From Combretum micranthum (Eukaryota > Streptophyta > Magnoliopsida > Myrtales > Combretaceae), in the NCBI GenBank assembly GCA_024138025.1, contig JAMXBD010000582.1:558001-622000 (forward strand): a DNA stretch of 64,000 nt, written 5' to 3'. Shown here one piece after another: positions 11,073 through 23,103 of the stretch (its first letter is position 1; the number at the start of each line of letters is the position of its first letter). The notes beneath the pieces are model-generated. The model was not told the DNA's origin. It worked only from the letters and a program-made list of their open reading frames with translations, and searched no databases. The translations under genes were made by a program, and so were the position numbers.

Positions 11073-12152
11073 TTAGGTTTTCAACTCAACTGCACCATAA
11101 GGGAAAACACGGATAACTTCAAAAGGTCCCGACCACCTTGATCTCAACTTTCCTGGAAACAACTTGAGACGTGCATTGTATAACAACACTTTGTTTCCTG
11201 GTAAAAATTCTCTCTTCAAGATGTTTTGATCATGCCACTGTTTGGTACGCTCTTTATAAATTCGAGCACTCTCATATGCTTCATTTCTCCACTCATCCAA
11301 CTGATTTAATTGAAGCGTTCTTGTCTCCCCTGCAGCTGTTCTATCAAAATTGAGGAATTTTATAGCCCAATAAGCCTTATGCTCAAGTTCAACAGGTAAA
11401 TGACACGATTTACCATAAACTAACTTGTAAGGAGACATTCCAATAGGTGTTTTAAAAGCAGTTCTATATGCCCATAATGCATCATCCAGTTTTAAAGACC
11501 AGTCCTTTCGCGATGCATTAATTGTTTTTTCCAAAATCCTTTTAATTTCTCTATTGGAAATCTCAACTTGACCACTTGTTTGGGGGTGATATGGGGTAGC
11601 TACTTTATGGACAACTCCATATTTAGCTAAAAGCTTTTCAAATTGTTTATTGCAAAAGTGAGTACCCCCATCACTTATGATTGCCCTAGGCACCCCAAAT
11701 CTGGTGAAAATATTCTTTTTCAAAAATTTTGTCACTACTCGAGCATCATTGGTTTGCAAAGCAATAGCTTCAACCCATTTAGATACATAATCCACTGCTA
11801 CAAGTATGTATTTATTTGAAAAAGATGAAGGAAATGGACCCATGAAGTCAATTCCCCATACATCAAAAAGTTCAATCACCAGAATGTTGTTTAATGGTAA
11901 CTCGTGTTTTCTAGAAATGTTGCCTGATCTTTGACATTGAGCACACACTTTGATGAAATTTCTACAATCATGAAACAACTTGGGCCAATAAAATCCACAA
12001 GATAGTACCTTAGCTGCAGTTCTTTCAACTCCAAAATGACCTCCTGCCTCTCTTGCATGACAATGTTCGATTATGCTTATTTGCTCAGTCTCGGGTACAC
12101 ATCGTCTAATTATTTGATCAGCACATTTTTTAAAGAGATATGGTTGTCCCAA
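11073..12152 (-). pseudogene. Integrase region of element 1 pol
   Basis: Zinc-finger region with paired His ([12 protein letters not shown]) and CAQCQ, then a DDE core: Asp in WGIDFMGP, Asp in ISDGGTHF and Glu in [12 protein letters not shown], then a C-terminal domain with [11 protein letters not shown]. The core residues are intact. The frame is out of register with the RT reading frame by one base near 12145, and a stop follows AVELKT at 11073, slightly before the usual end. Confidence 0.9.
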
Positions 12153-13944
12153 AAATAAAACTTTACATCATGTAAAAACTTTTTTCTCTGTTGATAAGAC
12201 AAACCATATGGTATAATTCCACTGACCAAATAATTAACTATATCGGCATACCATGGTAAGCCTTGGATATCTATTGCATGCAACTGCTCATCAGGAAATT
12301 TTTCATTAATAGGCAAGTTTGATTCATCATTTTGCAAACGTGATAAGTGATCAGCTACCACATTATCAGCTCCTTTTTTATCTTTAATTTCTAAATCAAA
12401 CTCTTGCAATAGCAATATCCAACGGATTAACCTAGGCTTAGCATCAGACTTAGCAAATAAATATCTAAGAGCAGCATGATCAGTATATACTATCACCTTA
12501 GAACCAATTAAATAAGGCCGGAATTTATCACAAGCAAAAATCACAGCTAGCAACTCCTTCTCAGTAGTTGCATAATTCCTTTGTGCCTCATTCAAAGTTC
12601 TACTTGCATAGTAGATAGTATGAAAGATCTTACCTCGCCTTTGACCCAATACTGCTCCTACAGCATAATCACTGGCATCACACATCAGCTCAAAAGGAAG
12701 CTCCCAATCTGGTGCTACGATCACCGGAGCAGTGATGAGCTTCTCCTTCAAAAGTTCAAATGCCTGCAAACATTTGTCATAAAAAACAAACATAGCATCT
12801 TTCTCAAGTAGATTACATAAAGGTCGGGAAATCTTAGAGAAGTCCTTAATGAACCGTCTATAGAAACCCGCATGTCCTAGGAAACTTCTGACTCCTTTGA
12901 CATTTGTTGGTGGAGGCAGTTTCTCTATGATTTCAACCTTTGCCTTATCTACTTCAATCCCTCTTTCTGACACTTTGTGCCCTAAAACGATTCCCTCTTG
13001 CACCATAAAATGGCACTTCTCCCAATTTAAAATCAGATTGGTCTCTTTGCATCTTTGTAAAACTTTGGCTAAATTTTCTAAACAAGCATCAAATGATTTT
13101 CCAAAAACCGAAAAATCATCCATAAATATCTCAATAAAATTCTCAAGCATGTCAGAAAAAATAGCCATCATACACCTTTGAAAAGTAGCTGGTGCATTGC
13201 AAAGGCCAAAAGGCATTCTCCTAAAGGCAAAAGTGCCATAAGGACAAGTAAAAGTAGTTTTTTCTTGATCAGCAGGGGCAATCGGGATTTGATTGTATCC
13301 CGAATACCCATCAAGAAAACAATAAAATGAATGCCCTGACAATTTTCAACCATTTGATCAATAAATGGGAGTGGGAAATGGTCTTTTCTGGTGGCATCAT
13401 TTAGCTTCCTATAATCAATGCAAACTCTCCACCCAGACACTGTCCTAGTAGGGATCAATTCATTCGCCTCATTCCTCACTACAGTCATACCACCTTTCTT
13501 AGGTACTACATGGACAGGGCTAACCCACTTACTATCTGAAATAGGGTAGATCATTCCTGCATCTAAAAGCTTAAGTACCTCTTTTTTACTACTTCCTTAA
13601 GGGTAGGATTCAATCGCCTCTGTGGTTGCACTGTAGGCTTGCACTCTCTTCCATCAAATTCTATGAGTGCAAATCAAAGGACTAATTCCTTTGATATCAG
13701 CAATCGTCCAGCCTATTGCTTCTCTATGTTCTCTTAAAACTCCAACAACTTCTCCTCCTGATTTTCTGTCAAAAATGATGAAACAATCAGGTAAAGTTTC
13801 ATCATGACCTAAATAAGCATACCTTAGGTGATCAGGTAATGGCTTTAACTCCAAATCTGGAGGCTGTGTCAAGAAGGAACCGTTTCTTCTCACTTGTTCC
13901 AAGTTCCTCATACATTCTAACCCGAATTTCAGACACTTCCTCAC
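12110..13944 (-). pseudogene. Reverse transcriptase-RNase H region of element 1 pol
   Basis: The pre-RT linker (13654-13944) is followed by the RT N-terminus (13168-13554; ISDSKWVSPVHVVPKKGG, WRVCIDYRKLN) and, in another frame, RT core to RNase H (12110-13342). The catalytic motif is FMDDFSVFG; RNase H shows [21 protein letters not shown] and [11 protein letters not shown]. The frame changes near 13345 and near 13600. Domain order and motifs are those of Ty3/gypsy pol. Confidence 0.92.
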
Positions 13945-14083
13945 AATCTACTTCTTTCTCCTCATCACTCCAGTCATCAAACTCTCTCAAAACCGACTCC
14001 ACGGTCTCAATTCCTACTTCATCTTCCCAAATTCACATGTAAGCTCCTCTATAACATCAATATTAAAACAGGTTCTTTTCTCA

Positions 14084-14753
14084 TCAAATTTGCATAGCAT
14101 CATATACATTAAATGTAACCTGTTCATCCATAACACGTAGAGTAAGCTTACCTTGCTCAACATCGATCAAAGCCTTACCTGTAGCCAAGAATGGTCTCCC
14201 CAAGATCATGGGCACCTCTCTATCTTCCTCCATTTCCAGGACTATGAAGTCCACAGGAAATATGAATTTGTCCACCTTCACTAGTACATTTTCTACAATA
14301 CCCTTAGGGTATTTGATACTCCGATCAGCCAATTGCAAGGTCACATGGGTTTCCTTGCATTCTCCCATTCCTAGTCTCCTGAAAATAGAGAAAGGCATTA
14401 AATTTATACTTGCACCAGAATCAATTAGCACTTTATCAAAATAAATATTACCAATAGTGCAAGGTACAGTGAAACTTCCCTGATCTTTTTGCTTTGTAGG
14501 CAAGCCTTGATTTTGCTGAAGTATCATTGAGCACTCTCCTGTTAAAACAACCGGTTCATTCCATCTATCCTCCTTTCTTGGATAGCAATTCCTTAATGAA
14601 CTTAGCATAAGAGGGCATCTCTTGAATGGCCTCCAAGAAAGGAATGTTAATCTGTAAGTTCTTAAACACATCCAAGAACTTAGCGAATTGCTCATCCAAT
14701 TTCTGCTGCTTCAACCTTCCTGGAAAAGGCACTGGAGGAACATAAGGCTTCAC
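14084..14753 (-). pseudogene. Aspartic protease region of element 1
   Basis: Two overlapping frames. The upstream piece (14565-14753) has the linker pattern FLDVFKNLQINIPFLEAI seen before the protease in Athila relatives. The downstream piece (14084-14695) has the active site LIDSGASINLMP, then QLADRSIKYPKGIVENVLVKV and MILGRPFLAT. The frame switches near 14590. The region 13945-14083 is linker with no clear motif. Confidence 0.88.
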
Positions 14754-16286
14754 ACTAGGTGAAATTAAATCGGTTCCTCAAGCTTTCTTTTTCCTTTATC
14801 TCTTATCTGCACCTCCTCCTTCTCTTCCACCAAACCATTGGGTTTCCACCTCCTTACCACTCCTAAGAGTGATAGCATTCACTCCTTTTGGATTCTCCTC
14901 AGTCTTGCTGGGTAGTGACCCTGAAGGTCTACTACTTATCTGCTGAGAAATCTGACTTATTTGCCCTTGAAGATCCCGAATGGGCTTGTTGATTATTAAT
15001 CAACGTCTCAGTCTTCTGCATGAAAGTTTTCATCAGATCTTCAACCGAAGAATGGTTCTGTTGTTGTTGATGTGGATGTTGAGGTGGTGGTGGTGGTAAA
15101 GCATTCCTTACTGGACCTTGAATCATCGGACCTTGTCTTTGAAATCCAGGCGGTCGATAAATTATTCTCATTCCTCCATGAGAAATTCGGATGATTGGCC
15201 CATCCTGGATTGTAGGTGTTTGTATAAGGTCCTTGATTTCCTCTTTGAAAATTCCCCACATAATTCATTTGCTCTCCACTAGCTGAAGTTGGTGAATGTG
15301 TTTGAGGACAATCATGGAATGAATGTGAACCTGAACAAATCTCACAACACAAAACTTGGTTAGGAGTAATAGAACTTGAAGTAGTGAGCTTACTTACTTG
15401 ATTTGCCAAAGCCGAAATCTGAGTTAAGTTGAGACATGGCCTCATTATCTTGCACAGCTGCAACCTTAAGTTTAGTCCTCTCACAACTCCAATTGTGAGC
15501 ACTTGAAGCCATTTCTTCTATCAAAGAGCTAGCTTCATCATAGCTCTTACCCATTAATGCTCCTCCTGCAGCAGCGTCTACAAGTGATCTCAAAGTTTCA
15601 TCCAAACTCAGATAGAATATCTCAATGAGGAGATTATCAGGTAGTCCATGATGAGGACATTTCCTGATAGCTTCCTTGTATCTTTCCCATCCTTCATACA
15701 AGGATTCACCATGAAATTTTGTAAAGTTGGTGATCTCATTCCTCAACCTAGCTGTCCTAGCCGGTGGGAAAAATCTCCTCAAAAACTTGTTTGACAAATC
15801 TGTCCAATTTGTGATGGACTCCTGGGTAATGAATTGAACCAAGCCAAAGCCTTGTCCCTTAATGAAAAAGGAAATAGCTGCAACCTTATTGCATCATCAG
15901 TAACACCATTCATCTTGATGGTGTTGCAATACTGAAGGAATTTAGCAAGATGATCATCAGGTGTCTCATTTGGATATCCTCCAAATATGAGCTTCTACCA
16001 TCTGAATTAGTCCCGGCTTGATCTCAAAGTTGTTGGCTTGAACTGTTGGCTTCTAATGGATTTCCAGACACAGTTGGTACTGTGTAATCCCTTAATGCCC
16101 TGGCAGGGCTTGGATTTGATTATTGTTGTTTTCACCTTCTGCCATCACTTCTGATTGTCCTTGTTCTCTTTGTCTGTTCACTTTTCTTAATGAACGCAGT
16201 GTACGTTCAATCTCAAGATTGAGGGGTAGAAGTTCCCTACTTCTACTCCTGTGCATACAACCTGAAAAGAAACAGAAACAAACCAA
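14754..16286 (-). pseudogene. gag of element 1, frameshifted
   Basis: N-terminal piece 16092-16286, a broken stretch 15843-16091, the capsid-like Retrotrans_gag region at 15390-15842 (FLRRFFPPARTARLRNEI, GESLYEGWERYKE), and a zinc knuckle in the 15041-15502 frame (CEICSGSHSFHDC, C-x2-C-x3-H-x4-C). A Gln/Pro-rich stretch follows (14932-15261). Several frameshifts inactivate it. The sense start is not certain. Confidence 0.85.
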
Positions 16287-16341
16287 ACCGTAAAATGAGC
16301 CTAAATTACTAATAGAACTAAAGTTGTTTAATATTAATCTT

Positions 16342-16359
16342 TCCCCGGCAACGGCGCCA
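16342..16359 (-). promoter_or_regulatory. Primer binding site, tRNA-Asp type
   Basis: The minus strand reads TGGCGCCGTTGCCGGGGA, complementary to the last 18 nt (including CCA) of plant tRNA-Asp. It lies 6 bases inside the 5' LTR end at 16366. The match stops at 18 nt, as expected when copying halts at a modified tRNA base, in contrast to element 2. Confidence 0.9.
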
Positions 16360-16365
16360 AAAACT

Positions 16366-17580
16366 TGATCCGCTTGAAATGTTTATATTTTAAAACCAAT
16401 TCTCCAGCAAGTGTACTGGGTCGATCAAGTAATAAAGTGATGAATGAGTATCGATCCCACGAGGAAAGTTTAATTACTAAACATTATTAGTTCATTTCAA
16501 TATTTAGGCAAAAAAACAAATTCTTTATATAAATATTTACTAAAGTATCTACACTACTATGTCTAGTATTTACTAATCCTACTCACACAAGTCTTAACAA
16601 GTAAGGTTAGTGGGATTTAGATAAAATCCTATTTTCTCCAATCATGTTGAACTCGGTTATTAAAATTGTTAGAGTTCATGCACATCCATGTGAATCTACC
16701 AAGATTACAAATTCTAAAAGAATTTGAAAACCTTTTTCCACCTAAAACACTCTATAGCTTCCACGACTGAGCATTTTGAAGAATCAATTTGCAACTAAGA
16801 GTTTCCCAAATCTGAGTTGACTCATTGTCCTAAATCAAAATTAAAGAATTCCTTCTTGAAAACTTGTATTTAAAACAATGTTTGAGCAGTAATGATAGAT
16901 TCTACTAGGATTAAAAACTCTCTTGCCATCGCATACTTGAATTTTTACCCAAATATAAATTCAAACGAAATTAAAGTCTTTGCCAAGATACCCAATTTCA
17001 TTCAAACTTGAATTCATCCGAATTTTAAGTTTTAGTTTGAATTTAACAAGGATATACATCATTCTTACAACCCAATAACACTAGTTCAACAATCACTTCA
17101 GAAAATCAAGGATTTCACCATTTCCCACCGTTCAAATTCAGCTAATAATCATTTCTACTCTATCTAACATGATACTAATAAAACTATGATAATATTCATC
17201 ACGAATTAAAGAACAAAGCAAGTGAAGAAGAAATTACCAATAATTAGAGAAACAAACCGTACAAATTGTAACTGAGATCCTTGTTAGCAAATTCTACTCA
17301 ATCTACAACAAATAGAACAAATTTGATGAAGATCCAAGTAAATCTCTATTTTCTACTTCTATCTCTCTCTAAAACTATCGGGTGAAAACTGAAAATAGAA
17401 ACAATATGTCATCCCCCTTTCTCTCTCCTTAAAGCATGTAAAAATACAAGCTTTTTGTGTAACTGTTGTGTAACTGCTGCATCCAACGCCGGCGGTTTCT
17501 CGTCCAACGCCGACGGCGTTCAATCAAGCGCTAAGGATTTGTAAACTGATGGTCTTCAATGCCGCCTTTGAACGCCGGCA
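16366..17580 (-). repeat. 5' LTR of element 1, truncated
   Basis: Matches 5244-6484 of the 3' LTR and then stops; the first roughly 400 bp in sense (U3 start, matching 6485-6874) are missing, along with a few bases of the flanking target. The deletion removed part of the GCCGGC block and the upstream promoter region. Confidence 0.88.
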
Positions 17581-17640
17581 TTAGCTTTAATATTATATGC
17601 GGCGAACTGCCACGTTTAGGGTACCCTCTGGGGTGTGACA
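17581..17640 (+). repeat. Long LTR, family A, segment 2 (3' end)
   Basis: Continues the LTR interrupted at 5243 and ends at GTGACA (17640). Confidence 0.8.
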
Positions 17641-17934
17641 ATATTAATGTTTGGAGATTTCCAGGAAGTTTATTTGTATACTTCTAAAGACATTAGCAGG
17701 GGTATGCCTCTAAGAATTGTAATTGACCTTGCTTATGTTTTATGTTAAGTATTCTTCTTACCTTGTTATTCAATTGTTATCAAAGTAAATTGCATTACTC
17801 CGATGCGCTCCCTCTGATGTGTTGTATGTTTTGTGCATGATATGAAAGACTTTACGTGACTAAGCAAGTCATTCATAGGCTTTAATATTGTGTACGGCAG
17901 ACTGCCACGTTTGGGGTACCCCTTGACGCGTGAC
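17641..17934 (+). repeat. Older family A LTR, 3' end
   Basis: It matches the 3' end of family A (the reverse complement of about 25388-25650), with the hairpin-like AGGGGTATGCCTCT followed by TTGTAA and a second GTGACA terminus. The LTR ending at 17640 was evidently inserted into this one. Its remainder lies left of the window. Confidence 0.7.
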
Positions 17935-18416
17935 AAAGGGGTAATCCAAGTCCCAATCCCCTTCCTCTTGGATTTCAGTGACCTCCAGGTCAAGGTTCCA
18001 ATTTTCAACTTGAAAGTTTGTTGACAAAATTCATAAAAGACTCGAATGAGAGACATAAATCTTTGGATCTGATCCTGAAAAATCAAGATACTACACTTAG
18101 AAACCATGGAGCTTCGATTCACAATCTTGAGACTCAAGTTAGTCAAATTGCCAAGATGCACACTTAGAAGTGGGAAGGAACTACAAGCTAAAACTCTAGC
18201 ATAAAATAGTAAAGTGGTAAAACCAATTCAAGAACTAGCTCCTAGCAAGATTGAAGAAAAACAAAGTGAAACTCCAGCTGAAGAGAAATTAACTCCACAG
18301 CTCGTACCAGAATACAAGCCTACAATCCCATATCCAATAATGCTCAAGAAGACTAAAGTGGTGAGCATTACAGTAAGTTTTTAGAGATCTACAAATAGCT
18401 CCATATCAACCTTCCT
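17935..18416 (+). pseudogene. gag-protease linker remnant
   Basis: Short reading pieces such as GASIHNLETQVSQIAKM (about 18110-18160) match the gag tail in element 2 (ASIHNLENQIG). Stops occur in every frame. Confidence 0.6.
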
Positions 18417-19082
18417 TTGGTTGAAGCATTATCCCAAATGCCAAGATATGCAAAATTCCTTAAAGAGTTGCTATCAAACAAAAGAAAACTTGAAGAGTTT
18501 TTTACTGTGACATTAGGAGGAGAATGTTTCGCAGTCATCCAAAAAAAGCTGCCAAAGAAGCTCAAAGACCCTAGAAGCTTTGCTATCCCTTGCTTGATTG
18601 GGAATTTGTCTGAAGAAAGAGCCTTAGCTAATTTGGGAGTTAGTATCAACCTCATGCCCTGTCAATTGTTTATAAAGCTAGGGTTGGCAAAGCCAAAATT
18701 GACAAGGATGAGCTTGCAACAAGTTGATCTATTGATTAAATTCCCTAAATGTGGGGTTGAAGACGTGCTTATAAAAGTACAAGACTTCATATTTCCAGGA
18801 GATTTTGTCATTCTTGATATGAAAGCTAATGTGGATATCCCTCTCATCTTGGGGAGACCTTTTTTGGCTACTACTAGAGCTATAGTTGATGTTGGAGAAG
18901 GAAAGCTGGTTTTAAGAGTTGGCAATGAAGAGGTTATTGTGAGGATGTCCGATGTGCTCAAGCAAAGTTTCCACCAAGATGACACTTGTTTTGCAATTGA
19001 TTATATCGACTTGGCTGTTGCTGACTCTTTACAAGAGTTCTTGTCTAGTGATGCCTTGGAACTTTGTTGGATGAATAAAGAT
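18417..19082 (+). pseudogene. Athila-type protease remnant
   Basis: The open frame begins in the pre-protease segment (MPRYAKFLKELLSNKRKLEE), followed by KDPRSFAIPCLIGN, the active-site region ALANLGVSINLMP and LILGRPFLATTRAIVDV. The catalytic Asp is Asn here (ANLG instead of ADLG), so the enzyme would be inactive. The similarity ends near 19080. Confidence 0.85.
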
Positions 19083-19336
19083 TTATGGCAAATGAGAATT
19101 CTCACATCTATAAAGAGAGGGTTAAAAAGTGTCACGATGCCAAGATTCAACACCCAAGACAATTCAAGGAAGGAAACTCTATCTTGTTTTTTAACTCTAA
19201 GTTAAAGCTATTTCCCAAAAAGCTAAAATCTAGATGGTTCGGTCCATTTCAAGTGAAGAAAGTCTATCCTTATGGGATGATTGAACTAGAGCATTCAAAC
19301 AAGAGCACTTTTAAGGTGAACAGACAACAACTCTAG
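19083..19336 (+). pseudogene. Integrase C-terminal remnant
   Basis: In the overlapping frame: YKERVKKCHDAKI, KLKLFPKKLKSRWFGPFQV and GTFKVN-like STFKVNRQQL, the standard Athila pol C-terminus. It directly follows the protease, so about 3 kb of pol has been lost. Confidence 0.85.
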
Positions 19337-20038
19337 CTCTATTTAGGAGGCAACGATGATTTGGAGGATCGGGAGGAGCTCAAACTCCTCTCCATGACTT
19401 AATCTCAACTCATCTATTCATGTCAAGCTATCGACATTAAATTTAGTACTTCATGGGAGGCAACCCATGCCTAATTTCTAACCTTTCTTTTTCTTTTTGC
19501 TTCTTTGTTAGTTTTGATGCTTTTAAAGTAAGAATATTTATCCTTAGTTGTGTTTAATTGTGTAGGAAAGATGATTTGGAGTGCATGAATCGTGCCCAAA
19601 AGAACAAAACTTGAACAATTTTTGTTTGATAAATCCATGTAGAGCATGGCTTGTGCTTAGTTTATGTTTAATTGAGGCTTTGGTTGGTGTTGAGATTAAT
19701 AAATTGGTGTTTGTTGTTGTAGTCAGGGGGCTGTGACAATTCTTCTTTTTGTTGTCGTGTAGGTCACAACTAAGTGCTTGTTTTATCTTTTCTGGATCTA
19801 CTTAGGGGTTTGGTAAGGGAGTCTTGTGAGTTACTTATCACCATAAGATAAGAAGATTTTAAAAGATGTATTATACTAGTTAACATCCTGTTAATGAATC
19901 TCATTTTCACCTAAGCTCACTTACATTCCATTAGCATTAGTTCTTAAGAGCATTCATTAGATGTATCTTTTTGAACTCATGACTGTGTTATGCTTCATAT
20001 ACATAGAGCTACTTTGATCTTGTCTATTTGCTTTGTAG
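19337..20038 (+). other. Spacer before third ORF
   Basis: AT-rich with no ORF. It ends in a T-rich acceptor-like TTTGCTTTGTAG directly before the ATG at 20039, paralleling elements 1 and 2. Possible donors include TTTG|GTAAGGG near 19810. No GC-rich motif block is visible. Confidence 0.45.
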
Positions 20039-21080
20039 ATGGTACATAAAAAACAGCCCCAATCAAAGAAGCAAAGTTGTTCCACTAGTGCAAGCTCCAG
20101 CAGTTCAATAAGGGTACCTTGGTCTCTAACCAATGAAGCTGCCAAGAAATACAAAAACTTAGCTGCCAACTAGGATTTTAAGGCCAATGTTTATTCAAAC
20201 TGGCAGTTGATCACAGATTATGGCCTCACCAAACAATTTTAGAAATTGTTAGAAAATCCAGCTTGGGAAGCATTATTTTCCATCAATGAGAAGGCTTATC
20301 AAGGGTTTACCTTGGAATTTCTTGCTTCCTATAAACTATCAAATCTTAATAGACTCTTTGGACTCTACATTGAAGTCTCATTCACAACTTTTAGACGACA
20401 TCATACTATGTCAATTACACAATTCTATGTCCACGCTGGCTTATACTTCTCTAATTTCATTCAATCTGAGGAATTCAAGTCTCTCATCACCAACTGGCCT
20501 CATGAGTCCCTCATTTATGCTAAATTCTGATCAACCATCTCTAGACAGACACCTTATGATGCCTCTCTATCTAAAGGTTCCCATCTCCAAAGAAATAACT
20601 ACCGACTTCTTCATTCTCTACTAGTCCATTCTTTGAATGGAAAAATAAATAGTGTTGGAGTTGTTAGTCAATTAGATTTGTATCCTTTTTAGAGCATGAT
20701 CATAGGAACACGTATCAATGTGGTAGTAGAATTGGCCTTTGCTTTTAGGCAACAAGCTCAAATCTCAAAGAAAGGCCTTTTTTGTAGAACTTATATTACT
20801 AGGCTATTGAAGAACATGTTTTCTAGCCGAAGAGCTTGCCAATCTCTTGACTCAATCCTACCCCAAGACCAATAAAGCTTTAAAGAGCTGGGTATTTGAG
20901 AAGTTAGAGGATGATGAAGAGGATGAGCACATTGACTCCCCAGATGCCAATTAAAGGCAGTTGTAACAGCTTAACAAGGAAGTCTAGGAGCTTAAGCGAC
21001 AAAACAAAAGTCTTAAAAAGTACATCCACTCCATTGCTGAAGCTTTTGCTAAGAAGCTTAAAGTCAAGCTTCCAGACTAA
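20039..21080 (+). pseudogene. Athila-type third ORF, degenerate
   Basis: The start MVHKKQPQSKKQ (20039) resembles MGHKK and MAPKKK of the other two elements. The clearest piece is 20246-20530 (WEALFSINEKAYQGFTLEFLASYK, MSITQFYVHAGLYF). A Lys/Glu-rich C-terminal part ends at about 21080. Several stops and frame changes. Confidence 0.7.
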
Positions 21081-21223
21081 TAAGCCCATGATAAGCAAGT
21101 CACAAGCAATTCGATCTCACAAATACGCAACAACAAATAAGAATTCAAAGAATAGACCTAGCAATGCTTTGTTGATATTACTCACAATAAGCATGATTGC
21201 CGTCACTCGCCAAAATCTATGAT

Positions 21224-21776
21224 TGATAAGAGTAATGAAAATTTGAGATAAAGACTCAAACTTTATATATGAAATATGCCAAAAGTTGTATTCTTTTCAT
21301 ACAAAGAAAGTCTTATATATATAAAACTAAAGGAATTCTAAAAGACAGAAACGAAAAGACGGCTTTTGACATCGAATGCCGGTAACTAGCAAATCTACGC
21401 TAGCAGCGTAGGCATCGGTGTTGAGGGATTTGTCAAAGAACGATGGAAATTAGAAAGACTAATGCTGGCGATGTTAGAAAATAGTGTTCTATGATTTTTT
21501 TGGCATTGAACGAACACTGGACGTGTTGAGGGTTGATGTTGGCGACGTAGACTCCGATGTTACTGAATTTGAATCTGTGAATCTTCAACGCTAGCTAAAC
21601 GCCGGCAGTATATCTGGTAATGCTGATGATGTTGAATCCAATTTTGGTAGCGTTGAGGCAGTGTAGTTCTCTAGAGATGGACTTGTCAAAAATCCTCTAG
21701 CTTCCTTTGTCAATATGCAAATATTTTGCATATTGAACTCAAAATTTGATCGTATTTGATATTCTTGGCTACTATG
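21224..21776 (+). repeat. Probable 3' LTR remnant of the degenerate element
   Basis: Starts TGATAAGAG, like the LTR starts of elements 1 and 2, and contains a GCCGGC/GCTAGC motif block (21370-21670). No clear polypurine tract precedes it. It is cut by the gypsy fragment beginning at about 21777. Confidence 0.5.
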
Positions 21777-22680
21777 TTATAAATTCGATTCCAAACGACC
21801 ACTCAGTAATCTTGAAGTGATATTTTGCAACCCTTTAGCTCGAGGTCTTGTAATCGCAGTGGATTGATTCCCATCATCTCCTTGGGCCTGTTGAAGATTT
21901 TCCCTCAAATCTGATGAGTCTTCATGAGAATCCTTCGAAACATATGGAGAAAGATCTAAGACATTGAATGTAACAGAAACACTATAGTCTCTCGGTAACT
22001 CTAATCTATAGGCATTGTTATTGATCTTCTCTAAGATCTTGAATGGTCTGTCGACTCTAGGAGATAACTTCTGAGATCTCTTGTTTGGAGATCTGTCTTT
22101 GTTGAGATGAATCCATACAAGATCTCCTGGATTAAATGACCTAGCCTTCTGGTACTTATTCCCTTGAATCAACTACTGTTCTTAAGTCTTCTTAAGATGC
22201 TTAGTTGCTTTGACATGAATCTTTTGAATTTGATAAGATCGATTCACTATACTCAAGCTTTCTTCCTTTGTTGCTGGTTTAGCTATCAAATCCATAGGCG
22301 AGATGGATTGAAGCCATACACACCTTCAAAGCAAGACTTACCAGTTGAACTATGAGTTGACCTATTGTAAGCAAATTCAAATATAGAAAGACACAAGTCC
22401 CAATCAGTAACTGTCGCTCTAAATAAAGTTCCAAGCATAAGGTTAACAACCTCCGTTTGGTCGTTTGTTTGTGGATGACAAGATGTGTTGCACATGAGCT
22501 TTATTCCAACTTGCTTCCAAAGTGTCCTCTAGAAGAAACTGAGGAACATAGTGTCTCTATCTGAAATGATACTATGAGGTACGCCATGTAAATGAACAAT
22601 TTCCTACACAAAAAGGTTACCAACATAAAGAGCATCATCCATCTTGTGACAAGGCACAAAGTGTGCCATCTTGCTGCACA
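21777..22680 (-). pseudogene. Chromovirus-like gypsy integrase core and C-terminus
   Basis: Pieces in several frames: ISDRDTMF region near 22560, CHPQTNDQTEVVN (catalytic Glu, 22286-22495) and the C-terminal [22 protein letters not shown] segment (21777-22172) ending in TRPRAKGLQ. The stretch with the first catalytic Asp appears deleted near 22681. The lineage is Ty3/gypsy chromovirus type; I cannot fix the clade. Confidence 0.8.
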
Positions 22681-23103
22681 CTACTCTAGCACCCTATGAA
22701 TATCTTTTATCATACTTGGCCAATGAAAATGTTCCCTTAACAACTCCAAGGTCTTCTTCTCACCAAAGTGCCTTGATAATCCTCTAGCATAGGCCTCTCT
22801 CACCAACAACTCCCTAACAGAGCCAGTAGGAATACAAAGTTTGCCCACCTTATATAGAATTCCATCCACAACATAGAAACCATCTACCACTTTACCCCCA
22901 AAACATCTCTCAACAATTAACTTAAAATAATCATCAGCAAAATATTGATTTTTCATTAGCTCAAACCCAAGTAACTTTGACTGTAGAGATGTAATAAGTG
23001 CATACCTGCGAGATAAGCCGTCTGAAACAACATTTGTGTTGCCTTTCTTATACTTAATCACATAAGCAAAGCTTTCTAAGAACTCCACTTTGAGAGTTGT
23101 TGT
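22681..23103 (-). pseudogene. Gypsy RNase H tail and integrase zinc finger
   Basis: VIKYKKGNTNVVSDGLSRRY (end of RNase H), then KLLGFELMK and LSRHFGEKKTLELLREHFHWP (zinc-finger region). The reading continues on the other side of the solo LTR at 40289, with TSD GTTGT at 23099-23103 and 40289-40293. Confidence 0.85.

Larger units (their letters stand above)
5244..17580 (-). mobile_element. Athila-like Ty3/gypsy retrotransposon (element 1)
   Basis: Reading right to left: truncated 5' LTR (16366-17580), tRNA-Asp primer site (16342-16359), gag, protease, RT-RNase H, integrase (all frameshifted), a 1.4-kb spacer, an Athila-type third ORF (8384-9574), a 3' noncoding region, polypurine tract and 3' LTR (5244-6874). 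It sits inside a family A long LTR that is broken at 5243 and resumes at 17581. The two LTRs differ by roughly 2-3% by eye, with many 1-2 nt indels. With broken ORFs and a truncated 5' LTR it cannot be autonomous. Confidence 0.93.
17935..21776 (+). mobile_element. Degenerate Athila-like element, plus strand, deletion derivative
   Basis: Contains the gag-protease linker, protease, a directly joined integrase C-terminus, a spacer, an Athila-type third ORF and a probable 3' LTR start. RT, RNase H and the integrase core are missing. Stops and frameshifts are frequent, so this is older than elements 1 and 2. Confidence 0.75.
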
